DNA from: Prevotella sp. UBA3294
GTDB taxonomy: Bacteria > Bacteroidota > Bacteroidia > Bacteroidales > Bacteroidaceae
Direction of reading: 5' to 3'
DNA length: 14,490 nucleotides
Assembly: GCA_002361535.1 (NCBI GenBank)
Contig: DETG01000116.1
Location: 1-14,490, forward strand
Positions 6,702 to 14,490 of the stretch are shown here, in pieces. Numbering within the stretch: position 1 is the first letter of the stretch; the number at the start of each line of letters is the position of its first letter. Position numbers and translations under genes: made by a program. The notes below the pieces were generated by a model. It was given only the letters and a program-made list of their open reading frames with translations, was not told the origin of the DNA and ran no database searches.

Positions 6702-6738
6702 GAGAGCTGGCTATGCAACGATTGCCAGCTCTCTTGTT
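6702..6738 (+). terminator. Probable terminator after the DUF5675 gene
   Basis: GAGAGCTGGC (6702-6711) and GCCAGCTCTC (6724-6733) form a perfect 10-bp stem with a 12-nt loop, 10 bp after the stop codon. The following T run is weak (TTGTT), so termination may be partial. The rest of the gap up to 6908 is A/T-rich and shows only a CAAATGTACA direct repeat at 6796-6805 and 6819-6828. Confidence 0.65.
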
Positions 6739-6908
6739 CAGTTATAATTGATAGTTTTGTTCTCGCTTATTGTAAAAGCTTCACGCTCATGGAAACAAAT
6801 GTACAAGAACATCACAACCAAATGTACATAAAAAACAGAAATGAATAGGGGATGAGATGCATGAATTAAAGAAATTTAAGAAACACGGATGGAAAAATAA
6901 GGTGTTTA

Positions 6909-6940
6909 TTTGGTTGTTTCAGGGATTTTGTGTTAATTTG
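6909..6940 (+). promoter_or_regulatory. Promoter for the SGNH hydrolase gene
   Basis: TTTG at 6909-6912 and TTAATTTG at 6933-6940 (seven of eight matches to TAnnTTTG) are separated by 20 bp. Transcription would start near 6947, about 30 nt before the ATG at 6978. This also argues against the upstream in-frame GTG at 6930 as the start. Confidence 0.6.
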
Positions 6941-6977
6941 CATTTCCTTTCGAATAACTATTATTGACAATCATAAG

Positions 6978-7637
6978 ATGAAGAAACTATTTTTCCTTAT
7001 GCTGATGGTGACCATGACGGTCAGTGTGTCGGCACAGACAAAGAAAGTATCGGTTCTTGGTGACTCTTACTCAACTTTCATTGGAGTCATACCCGCCAAT
7101 TATGCTACATTCTATCCTAACGATCGCAATGACGTGACGGAGGTGAGTCAGACATGGTGGGATCTGTACATCAAGGCAAAGGACTACACGTTGGAGAAGA
7201 ACGATTCATGGGGTGGTACAACCATCTGCGGTACGGGATATGGCAGAATGGATACATCGCGCACCAACTTCATTGCACGTGTGGATAGTCTGGGCAGTCC
7301 TGACATCATCTTTGTCTTCGGCGGAACCAATGATGCGTGGGCTAACTCCCCCATCGGTGAGTATCAGTATTCGGATTGGACGAACGAAGACTGCAAGAAT
7401 TTCCGTCCTGCTCTTGCCTGTCTGATAGATAAGCTACAGAAGCGTTATGCCAAGGCAAAGATCGTCTTCATCCTGAACTCGGAGTTGAGAGAGCCTATCA
7501 ATGAGTCGATGCGTGAGGTATGCAAGCATTATCATGTACAGCTCGTCGAGCTCCGTGATATTGAGAAACAGAACGGTCATCCGTCAATCAGTGGCATGAA
7601 GAGTATCTGCAACCAGTTATTGGAAGCAGGATTATAA
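6978..7637 (+). CDS. Secreted SGNH/GDSL-family hydrolase
   Basis: The 219-aa product starts with a Sec signal peptide (MKKLFF, hydrophobic core, VSVSA with likely cleavage after A19). SGNH blocks are clear: GDSYS with nucleophile S30, a WGGTTICGTG block with the oxyanion Gly near G79-G80, GGTND with N118 at 115-119, and a C-terminal NGHPS with catalytic His201. The usual Asp three residues before the His is replaced by Gln198. Some Bacteroidetes SGNH proteins with NGHPS endings seem to share this, so a dyad or another acid may be used. Such enzymes remove acyl groups from polysaccharides or lipids in the periplasm; the substrate cannot be read from the sequence. The ATG at 6978 was chosen because it starts the signal peptide and lies just downstream of the promoter. 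The stop codon is 12 bp before rnpB. Confidence 0.85.
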   Translation: MKKLFFLMLMVTMTVSVSAQTKKVSVLGDSYSTFIGVIPANYATFYPNDRNDVTEVSQTWWDLYIKAKDYTLEKNDSWGGTTICGTGYGRMDTSRTNFIARVDSLGSPDIIFVFGGTNDAWANSPIGEYQYSDWTNEDCKNFRPALACLIDKLQKRYAKAKIVFILNSELREPINESMREVCKHYHVQLVELRDIEKQNGHPSISGMKSICNQLLEAGL

Positions 7638-7649
7638 AATATAATAGAT

Positions 7650-8060
7650 ATCCAGTGCCCCGGTCTGTCGCTGGTGCCTTCATGGCACGAGAGGAAAGTC
7701 CGGGCAGCACAGGGCGCCCCACTTCCGAAAATAGAAGCTATTGGTGACAGTAGGTGTAGGCAGAAGAAAATAACCGCCCATGTTCTGACTCCGGTCAGAG
7801 CACTGATTCCATCAGGGGTAAGGGTGAGAAGGTGGTGTAAGAGACCACCAGTCGTTGGGTGATCAACGGGCTGTGCCAGCTGGGGGCTGCAAGTTCGCGT
7901 AAACCGTTGACGGAGGGTTGCCCGCCCGAGTTCAGCGCTACGGTGACTGATGCGACGGAGGGTAGAATGCTGGAGGCGTATGGTGACATGCGTCGTAGAT
8001 AAATGACAGACACAGATTTCGGTCTGGACAGAACCCGGCTTATAGGGGCACTGGATTTTT
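7650..8060 (+). ncRNA. rnpB: RNase P RNA (M1 RNA), bacterial type A
   Basis: This is the catalytic RNA that trims tRNA 5' leaders. Conserved landmarks are present: GAGGAAAGTCCGGGC near the 5' end, GGGTGAGAAGGTGG...GTAAGAGACCACCAG in the middle, and ACAGAACCCGGCTTAT near the 3' end. Helix P1 is a perfect 12-bp pairing of ATCCAGTGCCCC (7650-7661) with GGGGCACTGGAT (8045-8056). The closing strand is followed by five T, so P1 can double as the terminator. Only 12 bp separate it from the SGNH gene. No TAnnTTTG box is visible there; a TATAAT at 7640-7645 is the only promoter-like string, so its promoter may lie within the SGNH gene or it may be processed from a shared transcript. Confidence 0.95.
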
Positions 8061-8144
8061 AGTTCATAGTTCATAGTTCATAGTTCATAGTTCATAGTTC
8101 AAAATTCATAGTTCATAGTTCAAAATTCATAGTTCATAGTTCAT
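8061..8144. repeat. Heptanucleotide repeat array (AGTTCAT)n, 12 units
   Basis: Twelve contiguous 7-bp units follow the rnpB T tract: five AGTTCAT, then AGTTCAA-AATTCAT-AGTTCAT twice (a 21-bp higher-order unit), then one more AGTTCAT. A further single AGTTCAT lies at 8173-8179, next to the GTG start of the YihY-family gene. Arrays of this kind are frequent between Bacteroidales genes. The copy number is likely to vary by slippage. Confidence 0.9.
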
Positions 8145-8180
8145 AATTGACAAGTCTTCATTCTTAGTACAAAGTTCATT

Positions 8181-9527
8181 GTGTTTCAAAGGCTGTATCA
8201 GTTCCTGAAAGTGGGAATCTGGCAGGTACAGCGTGAGGATATCTCTCCGCTACGTTACCTGTTGTATGAGATCATCAAGAAAGTGATGCTCGCGGTGGAG
8301 TATTTCACCACCAAGCGGATGATGGATTCTGCCGCCGCGCTGACCTATTCCACCTTGTTGGCCATCGTGCCGATCATGGCGGTGGTCTTTGCCATCGCCC
8401 GAGGTTTCGGATACAACAAGTATATCGAGTCATGGTTCCGCGAGACATTGTCATCACAGCCACAGGCGGCAGAGGTGATCATCGGCTTTGTGAACTCCTA
8501 CCTTGTGCACACCAAGAGTGGCATCTTCTTGGGAATCGGTCTGCTCTTCATGCTCTGGACGGTCATCATGCTGATCAGTAACATCGAGAAGGCATTCAAC
8601 GATATCTGGCAGGTGAGTACGCCAAGGAGTATTTTCCGTACCATCACAGATTACATGGCGATGTTCCTCTTGGCACCGATCATCATTGTGGTCACCTCGG
8701 GTATCTCGATCATGATGGCGACCTTCGCCAATGGGATAGGGGAGTATATGATAATCGGTCCCACCTTACGCTTCGTCCTACGACTGCTACCCTATATCAT
8801 CATGTCGGCGGTGTTCATCGCCCTGTATGTCTTCATGCCGAACACGAAGGTACGGGTAAAGAGTGCTGTCATCCCGGGAATCTTAGCGGGTGTGGCCATG
8901 CAGGGCTTGCAGTTAGTGTATATCCATTCACAGATCTGGGTGACAGGATACAATGCTATCTATGGTTCTTTCGCCGCCTTACCCTTGTTTATGCTGTGGG
9001 TTCAGATTTCCTGGACCATCTGTCTGTTCGGCGCCGAACTTTCTTACACGAACCAGAACTTAGAGGAGTTTGCCTTCCGTGCCAAGACCGAGGATCTCAG
9101 TCATCGCTACCGTCTGTTGCTCAGCGGATATCTCATGACACTGATCTGCCATCGTTTTGAGGAGGGGAAGAAGCCTTACACGGCACTGGAACTGAAACTC
9201 CTTACCCATATTCCCATCCGTATCACCCACGACTTGTTGGAAGGACTGACACGCATCAACCTGCTGACAGAAGTGACGAAAGACGAGAAGGGTGCCGAGT
9301 CGATGTACCAACCGGCTGTGTCAACTGCCAACCTGAGTATCGGGATGATGATCGACCGTTTGGAGGCGGAAGGGAACTGGAAACTGTTACCTGTGCTTAA
9401 ACACATCAATGCCCCACAGCTGATGGAGGCTGTGAGGCATCGAAAGGATTATCTGCGTTTGCAGCGTGATATTCTCTTTAAGGATATAGAGTTGCCCACG
9501 ACTACTGCTGAAGCAGATATGTCTTGA
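8181..9527 (+). CDS. YihY/virulence factor BrkB family inner-membrane protein
   Basis: The 448-aa protein has about six predicted membrane helices (roughly residues 53-74, 113-133, 158-181, 198-219, 228-249 and 263-287). It carries the family signatures ALTYSTLLAIVPIMAV and YNAIYGSFAALPLFMLW. A cytoplasmic C-terminal extension of ~150 residues follows (from about 295), with a helix-rich DNA-binding-like look (LLTHIPIRITHDLLEGL), as in other Bacteroidetes members. The molecular function is not established; the family was once mislabelled as ribonuclease BN. The start is a GTG; no in-frame ATG lies between it and the preceding stop at 8148. Its 3' end overlaps the convergent thrC gene by 26 bp. 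The family assignment is secure and the start is less so. Confidence 0.88.
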   Translation: MFQRLYQFLKVGIWQVQREDISPLRYLLYEIIKKVMLAVEYFTTKRMMDSAAALTYSTLLAIVPIMAVVFAIARGFGYNKYIESWFRETLSSQPQAAEVIIGFVNSYLVHTKSGIFLGIGLLFMLWTVIMLISNIEKAFNDIWQVSTPRSIFRTITDYMAMFLLAPIIIVVTSGISIMMATFANGIGEYMIIGPTLRFVLRLLPYIIMSAVFIALYVFMPNTKVRVKSAVIPGILAGVAMQGLQLVYIHSQIWVTGYNAIYGSFAALPLFMLWVQISWTICLFGAELSYTNQNLEEFAFRAKTEDLSHRYRLLLSGYLMTLICHRFEEGKKPYTALELKLLTHIPIRITHDLLEGLTRINLLTEVTKDEKGAESMYQPAVSTANLSIGMMIDRLEAEGNWKLLPVLKHINAPQLMEAVRHRKDYLRLQRDILFKDIELPTTTAEADMS

Positions 9528-10818
9528 AGTCGGCAAAGTCCTTTGTCATCGGAACACTCTTTTTCTCACCTTTCATAAAGGCTGCCAGACGGTCGGGGAT
9601 AGGAACCTCGGTCTGGATGATGGCTTCCACGGTATCCTTGAACTTCGCCGGATGGGCTGTCTCGCAGAACACACCGATCTCGCCAGCCTTCAACCCTTCC
9701 TGCAGTGCACGGTAGCCGCAGGTGCCATGGGGGTCGAGGATATAGCCTGTCTCGTCGTAGCACTGTTTCAGTGTCTCACGGATCTGGTCGTCGCTATAGG
9801 TGGCCCCGCTGATCACGGATGTGATGCGCTCATGACTCTTTCCGTAGAGGTCATAGATACGGGCGAAGTTACTCGGATCACCCACGTCCATGGCATTGGC
9901 CAGTGTCTGCTTCGATGGCTTCGGTTCGTACTTTCCAGTCTGCAGATATTGGTAGAAGATGTCATTGGCATTGTTGGCCGCGATGAAACGTTTGATGGGC
10001 AGTCCCATCTCATGTCCGAAGAGGGCGGCGCAGATATTTCCGAAGTTACCGCTGGGCACGCACATCACCAGGTTGTCGGCCAGACCGAGTTTCTTCATCT
10101 GTGCGTAGGCATTGAAATAGTAGAAAGCCTGGGGCAGGAAGCGTGCCACGTTGATACTGTTGGCGGAGGTGAGTTTCATATGGGCATTCAGTTCTGCATC
10201 CATGAAAGCATTCTTCACCAGTGCCTGACAGTCATCGAACACACCATCCACCTCGATGGCCGTGATGTTCTTCCCTAAAGTGGTAAACTGACACTCCTGA
10301 ATCGGACTCACCTTCCCTTTGGGATAGAGCACATACACATGGATGCCTTCCACGCCAAGGAATCCGTTGGCCACGGCACTACCTGTATCACCGGAGGTGG
10401 CCACGAGCACGTTGATGTTGCTTTTACCGGTTTTGTTGGTATCAGTGCCACTTGTAAAATATCTCAGCAAGCGAGCCATGAAACGTGCTCCGACATCCTT
10501 AAAGGCAAGGGTGGGTCCATGGAACAGCTCCAAGGTATAGATATTCTCCTTAATCTTCACCACCGGACATTCAAAGGGCAGGGTATCGAATACCAGCTCT
10601 TTCAAGGCATCTAAGTCAACATCCTCGCCAAAGAAGGCACTGGCCACATTATAGGCAATGTCGCGGAACGACATCTCCTGGATATGGTCGAAAAATTCCT
10701 TGGGCATCTTGTTGATTCTTTCTGGCATATACAGACCACGGTCTTCTGCCAGTCCTTTCACCACCGCTTTCTGTAGGTCGGCCATCGGGGCTTTCCCGTT
10801 GGTAGAATAATATTTCAT
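9502..10818 (-). CDS. thrC: Threonine synthase
   Basis: ThrC converts O-phosphohomoserine to threonine with pyridoxal phosphate. The 438-aa protein starts MKYYSTNGKAP and contains the PLP-lysine motif HGPTLAFKD with K107, and the phosphate-binding VATSGDTGSAVA. Its length fits the bacterial family. The ATG at 10818 was chosen over a longer open frame because MKYYSTNG is the standard N-terminus and an A-rich leader (AAAAAAG) precedes it. It is the last gene of the threonine operon, 23 bp after the homoserine kinase gene. The stop codon lies within the end of the convergent YihY-family gene, so no separate terminator fits between them. Confidence 0.95.
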   Translation of the reverse strand: MKYYSTNGKAPMADLQKAVVKGLAEDRGLYMPERINKMPKEFFDHIQEMSFRDIAYNVASAFFGEDVDLDALKELVFDTLPFECPVVKIKENIYTLELFHGPTLAFKDVGARFMARLLRYFTSGTDTNKTGKSNINVLVATSGDTGSAVANGFLGVEGIHVYVLYPKGKVSPIQECQFTTLGKNITAIEVDGVFDDCQALVKNAFMDAELNAHMKLTSANSINVARFLPQAFYYFNAYAQMKKLGLADNLVMCVPSGNFGNICAALFGHEMGLPIKRFIAANNANDIFYQYLQTGKYEPKPSKQTLANAMDVGDPSNFARIYDLYGKSHERITSVISGATYSDDQIRETLKQCYDETGYILDPHGTCGYRALQEGLKAGEIGVFCETAHPAKFKDTVEAIIQTEVPIPDRLAAFMKGEKKSVPMTKDFADFKTYLLQQ

Positions 10819-10841
10819 TTTGTATTCTTTTTTAATTAGAC

Positions 10842-12104
10842 TTATCCCTCGCTCATGAGCGTCTGCATAAACTCTTGCAGCTTGAGAAGACCATAGGAGC
10901 CACTTACACAACTCACCTCATCATACTGCTGTACTTCGTCGGGCTGGATCCCGCGATGCCAGATAAGGAAAGGTACGGGCTGTCCCACATGGATGCGCAT
11001 CTCTACAGGAGTGAGATGGTCGGGGAGAACAGCGATGCACACGGGCTCTTCCCATTGTCTCACCTCATGATAGATCGGCACAATCAGACGCTGGTCGAGA
11101 TACTCGATGGTTTTCAGCTTCAGTTCCAGGTCACCGTCGTGCCCTGCTTCATCACTGGCTTCCACGTGGACGAACACGAAATCGTCATGGCGGAGGGCTT
11201 CGATGGCAGCCTGTGCTTTCCCTTCGTAGTTCGTGTCGGCCAGTCCTGTGGCTCCTTCCACCTCTACAATCTTCAGTCCGGCATAGTGGCCGATGCCGCG
11301 TATCAGATCAACGGCAGAGATCACCGATCCTGATTTCACCTGCGGATATTGTTCCATCAGTGTCTGCATAGACGGACGATAGCCACCGCTCCACGGCCAG
11401 ATACTGTTGGCCTGACGTTCCCCACGTTTCGCTCTTTCGATGTTAAAGGGATGCTGTGCCAGCAGTTCCTGGGATTTCAGGATCAGTTCATTGATGAGAT
11501 CAGCAGTCTGTTGAGGTGTCAGTCGGGATGGATCATCCACGCTTTTCTGTTCTGGTTGAACCAGCAACGGTCGCCATTCTTCATTCGGGTGATCATGGGG
11601 TGGGGCACAGATGATGTGTTTGTTTCCACCTTTGATGACTAACAGATGACGGTATTGAATACCGGTGATGAACTTCACGCGTTCAACACCCTCCCGCTCG
11701 TTGATAGGCTTGGCCAGTGTGTCGTTCAGATAGCTGATCAGTACATCGGCATCCTGTGTTTCCAGGTTACCACCATTATGTGTGATAATCTTACCGTTAT
11801 CCAACGTGATGATATTGCAACGAATGGCAAAGTCATCGTCGGCCATCTCGTATCCGATGGAAGCTGCCTCCAAGGGACCGCGACCCTCATATACTTTATT
11901 CAGGTCATATCCGAGAATGGCGGTGTTGGCCACCTCCGATCCGGGAGGAAAACCCTCTGGAACGGTGATCAGTCTTCCACAACGCCCTTCACGTGCCAGA
12001 AAATCCATCATGGGGATATGTGCATATTGCAACAGGGTCTTCCCGCCGAGACGCTCGACAGGAAGATCCGCCATTCCATCACCAAGAATAATGATGTGCT
12101 TCAT
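10842..12104 (-). CDS. Homoserine kinase of the phosphoglycerate-mutase superfamily (apgM-like)
   Basis: The 420-aa protein belongs to the archaeal-type cofactor-independent phosphoglycerate mutase / metalloenzyme family. Metal-binding D9 is in GDGMADLP, the catalytic Ser56 region is PPGSEVANTAILGYD, and C-terminal metal ligands lie in VEASDEAGHDGD and PDHLTP, followed by the VPFLIWH segment. Its position between thrA and thrC identifies it with the subfamily proposed as homoserine kinase (TIGR02535), which replaces the GHMP-type ThrB in Bacteroidetes; I recall genetic support for this in Bacteroides thetaiotaomicron. Automatic pipelines often name it phosphoglycerate mutase. The ATG at 12104 (MKHIIILGDG) is preferred to one eight codons earlier, because that earlier one would overlap thrA. 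It follows thrA by 10 bp. Confidence 0.88.
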   Translation of the reverse strand: MKHIIILGDGMADLPVERLGGKTLLQYAHIPMMDFLAREGRCGRLITVPEGFPPGSEVANTAILGYDLNKVYEGRGPLEAASIGYEMADDDFAIRCNIITLDNGKIITHNGGNLETQDADVLISYLNDTLAKPINEREGVERVKFITGIQYRHLLVIKGGNKHIICAPPHDHPNEEWRPLLVQPEQKSVDDPSRLTPQQTADLINELILKSQELLAQHPFNIERAKRGERQANSIWPWSGGYRPSMQTLMEQYPQVKSGSVISAVDLIRGIGHYAGLKIVEVEGATGLADTNYEGKAQAAIEALRHDDFVFVHVEASDEAGHDGDLELKLKTIEYLDQRLIVPIYHEVRQWEEPVCIAVLPDHLTPVEMRIHVGQPVPFLIWHRGIQPDEVQQYDEVSCVSGSYGLLKLQEFMQTLMSEG

Positions 12105-12114
12105 AATGATGGAT

Positions 12115-14490
12115 TTAAATATTCGCAATACTCATGATGTTGGCAAACACACCGGCAGCGGTCACAGCCGCACCGGCACCGTAGCCCTGAATCAGCATGG
12201 GATACTCCTTATAGCGTTCGGTAGTAAGCAGCACGATATTGTTTGAACCCTCCAAGGGATAGAACGGATGGCTCGACGGCACTTCCTTCAGGGCAACGTT
12301 CGTCTTACCGTTCTCCATGGTTGCCACAAAGCGCCAGCGTTTGCCCTCACGCTCCAGTACCTGGCGACGGGCCTCGAAGTCGGCATCCAGTTCAGGAAGA
12401 CGCTTCCAGAAGTCGTCCAGACTACCCTCGAAATAGCTGTCGGGTACAAAGAGATGTTTCTCCACATCTTCCTGTTCCACCTTGTATCCAGCTTCGCGTG
12501 TCAGGATCACCAGCTTGCGGATCACGTCCGTACCACTGAGGTCGATACGTGGGTCGGGTTCAGAGTAGCGCTGTTCCTTGGCACGGCGTACTGTCTCAGA
12601 GAATGGCACATCGGCAGCGATTTCATTGAAGATGAAGTTGAGGGTACCAGAGAGGATCGCCTCGATTTTCAGAATCTTGTCACCTGAGTTACACAGGTCG
12701 TTGATCGTATTGATAATCGGCAGTCCGGCTCCCACATTGGTCTCATACCGGAACCACACACCACGGTCACGGGCTGTCTGCTTCAGTTTGACGTAACTGT
12801 CATAGTCGCTGGAGGCTGCAATCTTGTTGGCAGCCACCACAGAAATATTATGCTCTAAGAAAGTCTGGTACAGACTTGCAATCTGTTTGCTGGCGGTACA
12901 ATCCACAAAAACGGAGTTGAAGATATTCATCTTCACGATCTCGTCGCGCATGTGCTCCGTGTTGGCCTCAAATCCTGCACGCAGGATCGTCTCGTAGTTG
13001 TCGAGGTTGATGCCGTCACGGTCCAATACGAAGTTATTCACGTCGGAGATACCCACCACGTTCAGTTTCAGACGCTTATTCTGCATCAGGATCTGCTGTT
13101 GGGTGCGTATCTGTTCAAGGAGCATACCGCCCACGGTGCCGATACCGCAGATGAAGAGGTTAAGCACCTTATATTCCGAGAGGAAGAATGAGTCGTGCAG
13201 TACGTTGAGCGATTTGCGCAGGAACCGTCCGTCAACGACAAACGAGATGTTTGTCTCGGAGGCACCCTGTGCACAGGCGATCACACTGATACCGCTTCGT
13301 CCTAATGTCCCGAACAGCTTACCGGCGATACCCGGCGTGTGCTTCATGTTCTCTCCCACAATGGCGATAGTGGCCAGTCCGCTTTCTGCGTGCATGGGGA
13401 ACATAGCACCTGTCTCAATCTCCTTGGCAAACTCATGGTTCAGTACCTCCACGGCAGCGGCAGCATCTTCATCGCGCACACCGATAGAAGTGGAGTTCTC
13501 AGAGGATGCCTGAGATACCATGAACACCGAAATGCCTTTGTTGGCCAGGGTGGTGAAGATTCGGCGGTTCACACCGATCACTCCCACCATTGAAAGACCG
13601 GTCACCGTAATCAAGGTGGTGCCTTTGATACTTGAGATTCCCTTAATGGGTTTATTGTCGTCGTCGATCTTCTCTTTGATCAGTGTTCCCGGGTGATCGG
13701 GGTTGAAGGTGTTCTTCACCTTGATCGGGATATTCTTGACGCACACGGGATAGATGGTCGGTGGGTAGATCACCTTCGCACCGAAGTTACAAAGCTCCAT
13801 GGCCTCCACATACGAGAGTTCGTTGATGGTATAGGCCGATTTGATCACCTTCGGGTCGGCGGTCATGAAACCATCCACATCCGTCCAGATCTCCAGGATC
13901 TCTGCATCCAAGGCCGCTGCGATGATGGCAGCTGTGTAGTCAGAGCCTCCACGTCCCAGATTGGTGGTCTCGTGGGTGTCTCTGTCCCTGGCAATGAAGC
14001 CGGGAACCACATATACCGCTTTCTGCGGTACAGCCGTACCGTTTGTGACGTTACTGAACGCTTCCTTCACGAGTCTGATGGTCAAGTCCGAATCCAGAGT
14101 GTGCTTACCGTTCTTTTTCTCCGTGCGGATAAAGTCACGGGCATTCATGCGCACACCATTCTTGACAAGCGAGGCCACGATGTTCGAACTGAGGCGCTCA
14201 CCATACGAGACGATGGCATCCAGCGTCTTCCCACTGAGGTCGTGAATCAGGAACACACCGTAGTAGATGCTTCTCAACTGTTCGAAGAGGGCATCCACCT
14301 TATTAAATAAATCTACGCGTTTCTTGTTGTCGGTGATAATGGTGTCGATCATCTGATGATGGCGTGTGACCATCGCATCATATTCATCTTTCCACCGTTC
14401 GTCACCTTGAAGGGCAATCTGCGAGGTTGCTATCAGCTCATCGGTGATGCCGTCTAAAGCGCTTACTACTACTACGACAGGTTGCGTCCG
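12115..14490 (-). CDS. thrA: Bifunctional aspartokinase / homoserine dehydrogenase I (5' end outside window)
   Basis: The frame is open to the right edge: upstream of the Met at 14373 it reads QPVVVVVSALDGITDEL, a normal ThrA N-terminal segment. About 791 residues are visible and roughly 20, including the KFGGTS ATP-binding motif, are missing. Domains in order are the aspartokinase (NLGRGGSDYTAAI, TDVDGFMTADP), two ACT regulatory domains (TVTGLSMVGVIGV... and ATIAIVGENM...), and homoserine dehydrogenase with an NAD(P)-binding CGIGTVGG, AANKIA, NVGAGLPIINT and LSGTLNFIFNEI. It performs the first and third steps from aspartate to threonine. The ACT domains imply feedback control, probably by threonine. 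It leads the operon with the homoserine kinase gene (10 bp gap) and thrC; the operon promoter and any attenuator lie outside the window. Confidence 0.96.
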   Translation of the reverse strand, partial: RTQPVVVVVSALDGITDELIATSQIALQGDERWKDEYDAMVTRHHQMIDTIITDNKKRVDLFNKVDALFEQLRSIYYGVFLIHDLSGKTLDAIVSYGERLSSNIVASLVKNGVRMNARDFIRTEKKNGKHTLDSDLTIRLVKEAFSNVTNGTAVPQKAVYVVPGFIARDRDTHETTNLGRGGSDYTAAIIAAALDAEILEIWTDVDGFMTADPKVIKSAYTINELSYVEAMELCNFGAKVIYPPTIYPVCVKNIPIKVKNTFNPDHPGTLIKEKIDDDNKPIKGISSIKGTTLITVTGLSMVGVIGVNRRIFTTLANKGISVFMVSQASSENSTSIGVRDEDAAAAVEVLNHEFAKEIETGAMFPMHAESGLATIAIVGENMKHTPGIAGKLFGTLGRSGISVIACAQGASETNISFVVDGRFLRKSLNVLHDSFFLSEYKVLNLFICGIGTVGGMLLEQIRTQQQILMQNKRLKLNVVGISDVNNFVLDRDGINLDNYETILRAGFEANTEHMRDEIVKMNIFNSVFVDCTASKQIASLYQTFLEHNISVVAANKIAASSDYDSYVKLKQTARDRGVWFRYETNVGAGLPIINTINDLCNSGDKILKIEAILSGTLNFIFNEIAADVPFSETVRRAKEQRYSEPDPRIDLSGTDVIRKLVILTREAGYKVEQEDVEKHLFVPDSYFEGSLDDFWKRLPELDADFEARRQVLEREGKRWRFVATMENGKTNVALKEVPSSHPFYPLEGSNNIVLLTTERYKEYPMLIQGYGAGAAVTAAGVFANIMSIANI

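Noticed and set aside
6930..6977. GTG start upstream of the SGNH hydrolase
   Set aside because: It lies inside the promoter element and would bury the signal peptide behind 16 residues.
7577..8074. 165-aa minus-strand and 62-aa plus-strand open frames across rnpB
   Set aside because: The conserved RNase P RNA landmarks and P1 pairing explain this region; the frames are by-products of a GC-rich structured RNA.
8061..8144. Possible CRISPR or phage attachment site after rnpB
   Set aside because: The units are 7 bp and contiguous. No second copy of the rnpB 3' end was found elsewhere in the window, and no integrase is present.
13693..14310. 205-aa plus-strand open frame opposite thrA, and similar antisense frames over thrC and the homoserine kinase gene
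   Set aside because: They are shadows of strongly recognisable coding genes on the minus strand; no start signals or domain features support them.

Overview
The window looks like a Bacteroidales chromosome, most likely Prevotellaceae (Prevotella/Segatella type). The grounds are promoters of the Bacteroidetes TTTG-N19-21-TAnnTTTG form, a thrA / phosphoglycerate-mutase-like homoserine kinase / thrC gene order, a VirE-N (PF08800) plus DUF3987 primase-helicase, and dispersed heptanucleotide repeats typical of that order. The genus call is inference.

The left part (1 to about 6.7 kb) is accessory. It opens with the 3' end of a low-GC type III restriction (Res-like) gene that runs off the left edge. 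Next comes a non-coding stretch with two tandem copies of an 81-bp REP-like unit. A compact module of poorly known genes follows: a two-gene operon with its own promoter and intrinsic terminator (459-aa and 148-aa proteins that share a short His/Asp-rich motif), then a second unit with a 100-aa protein, a primase-helicase of about 781 aa and a DUF5675 protein. The second unit starts at a TACCTTTG box that abuts a perfect 10-bp inverted repeat, which is a good candidate operator. No integrase, transposase or structural phage gene is visible, so this is either a fixed module or part of a mobile element that extends outside the window.

The right part (about 6.9 to 14.5 kb) is core-like. It holds a secreted SGNH/GDSL hydrolase, the RNase P RNA gene rnpB only 12 bp downstream of it, an (AGTTCAT)n heptad array, and a YihY/BrkB-family membrane protein. 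The YihY-family gene converges on and overlaps the threonine operon on the minus strand: thrA (aspartokinase-homoserine dehydrogenase, 5' end cut by the right edge), a homoserine kinase of the phosphoglycerate-mutase superfamily, and thrC. Together these three turn aspartate into threonine, apart from the aspartate-semialdehyde dehydrogenase step, which is encoded elsewhere.

The most interesting points are the unknown 459/148-aa operon beside the primase-helicase, the interdomain linker of that primase-helicase that seems to be built from repetitive DNA, and the dyad at its promoter.
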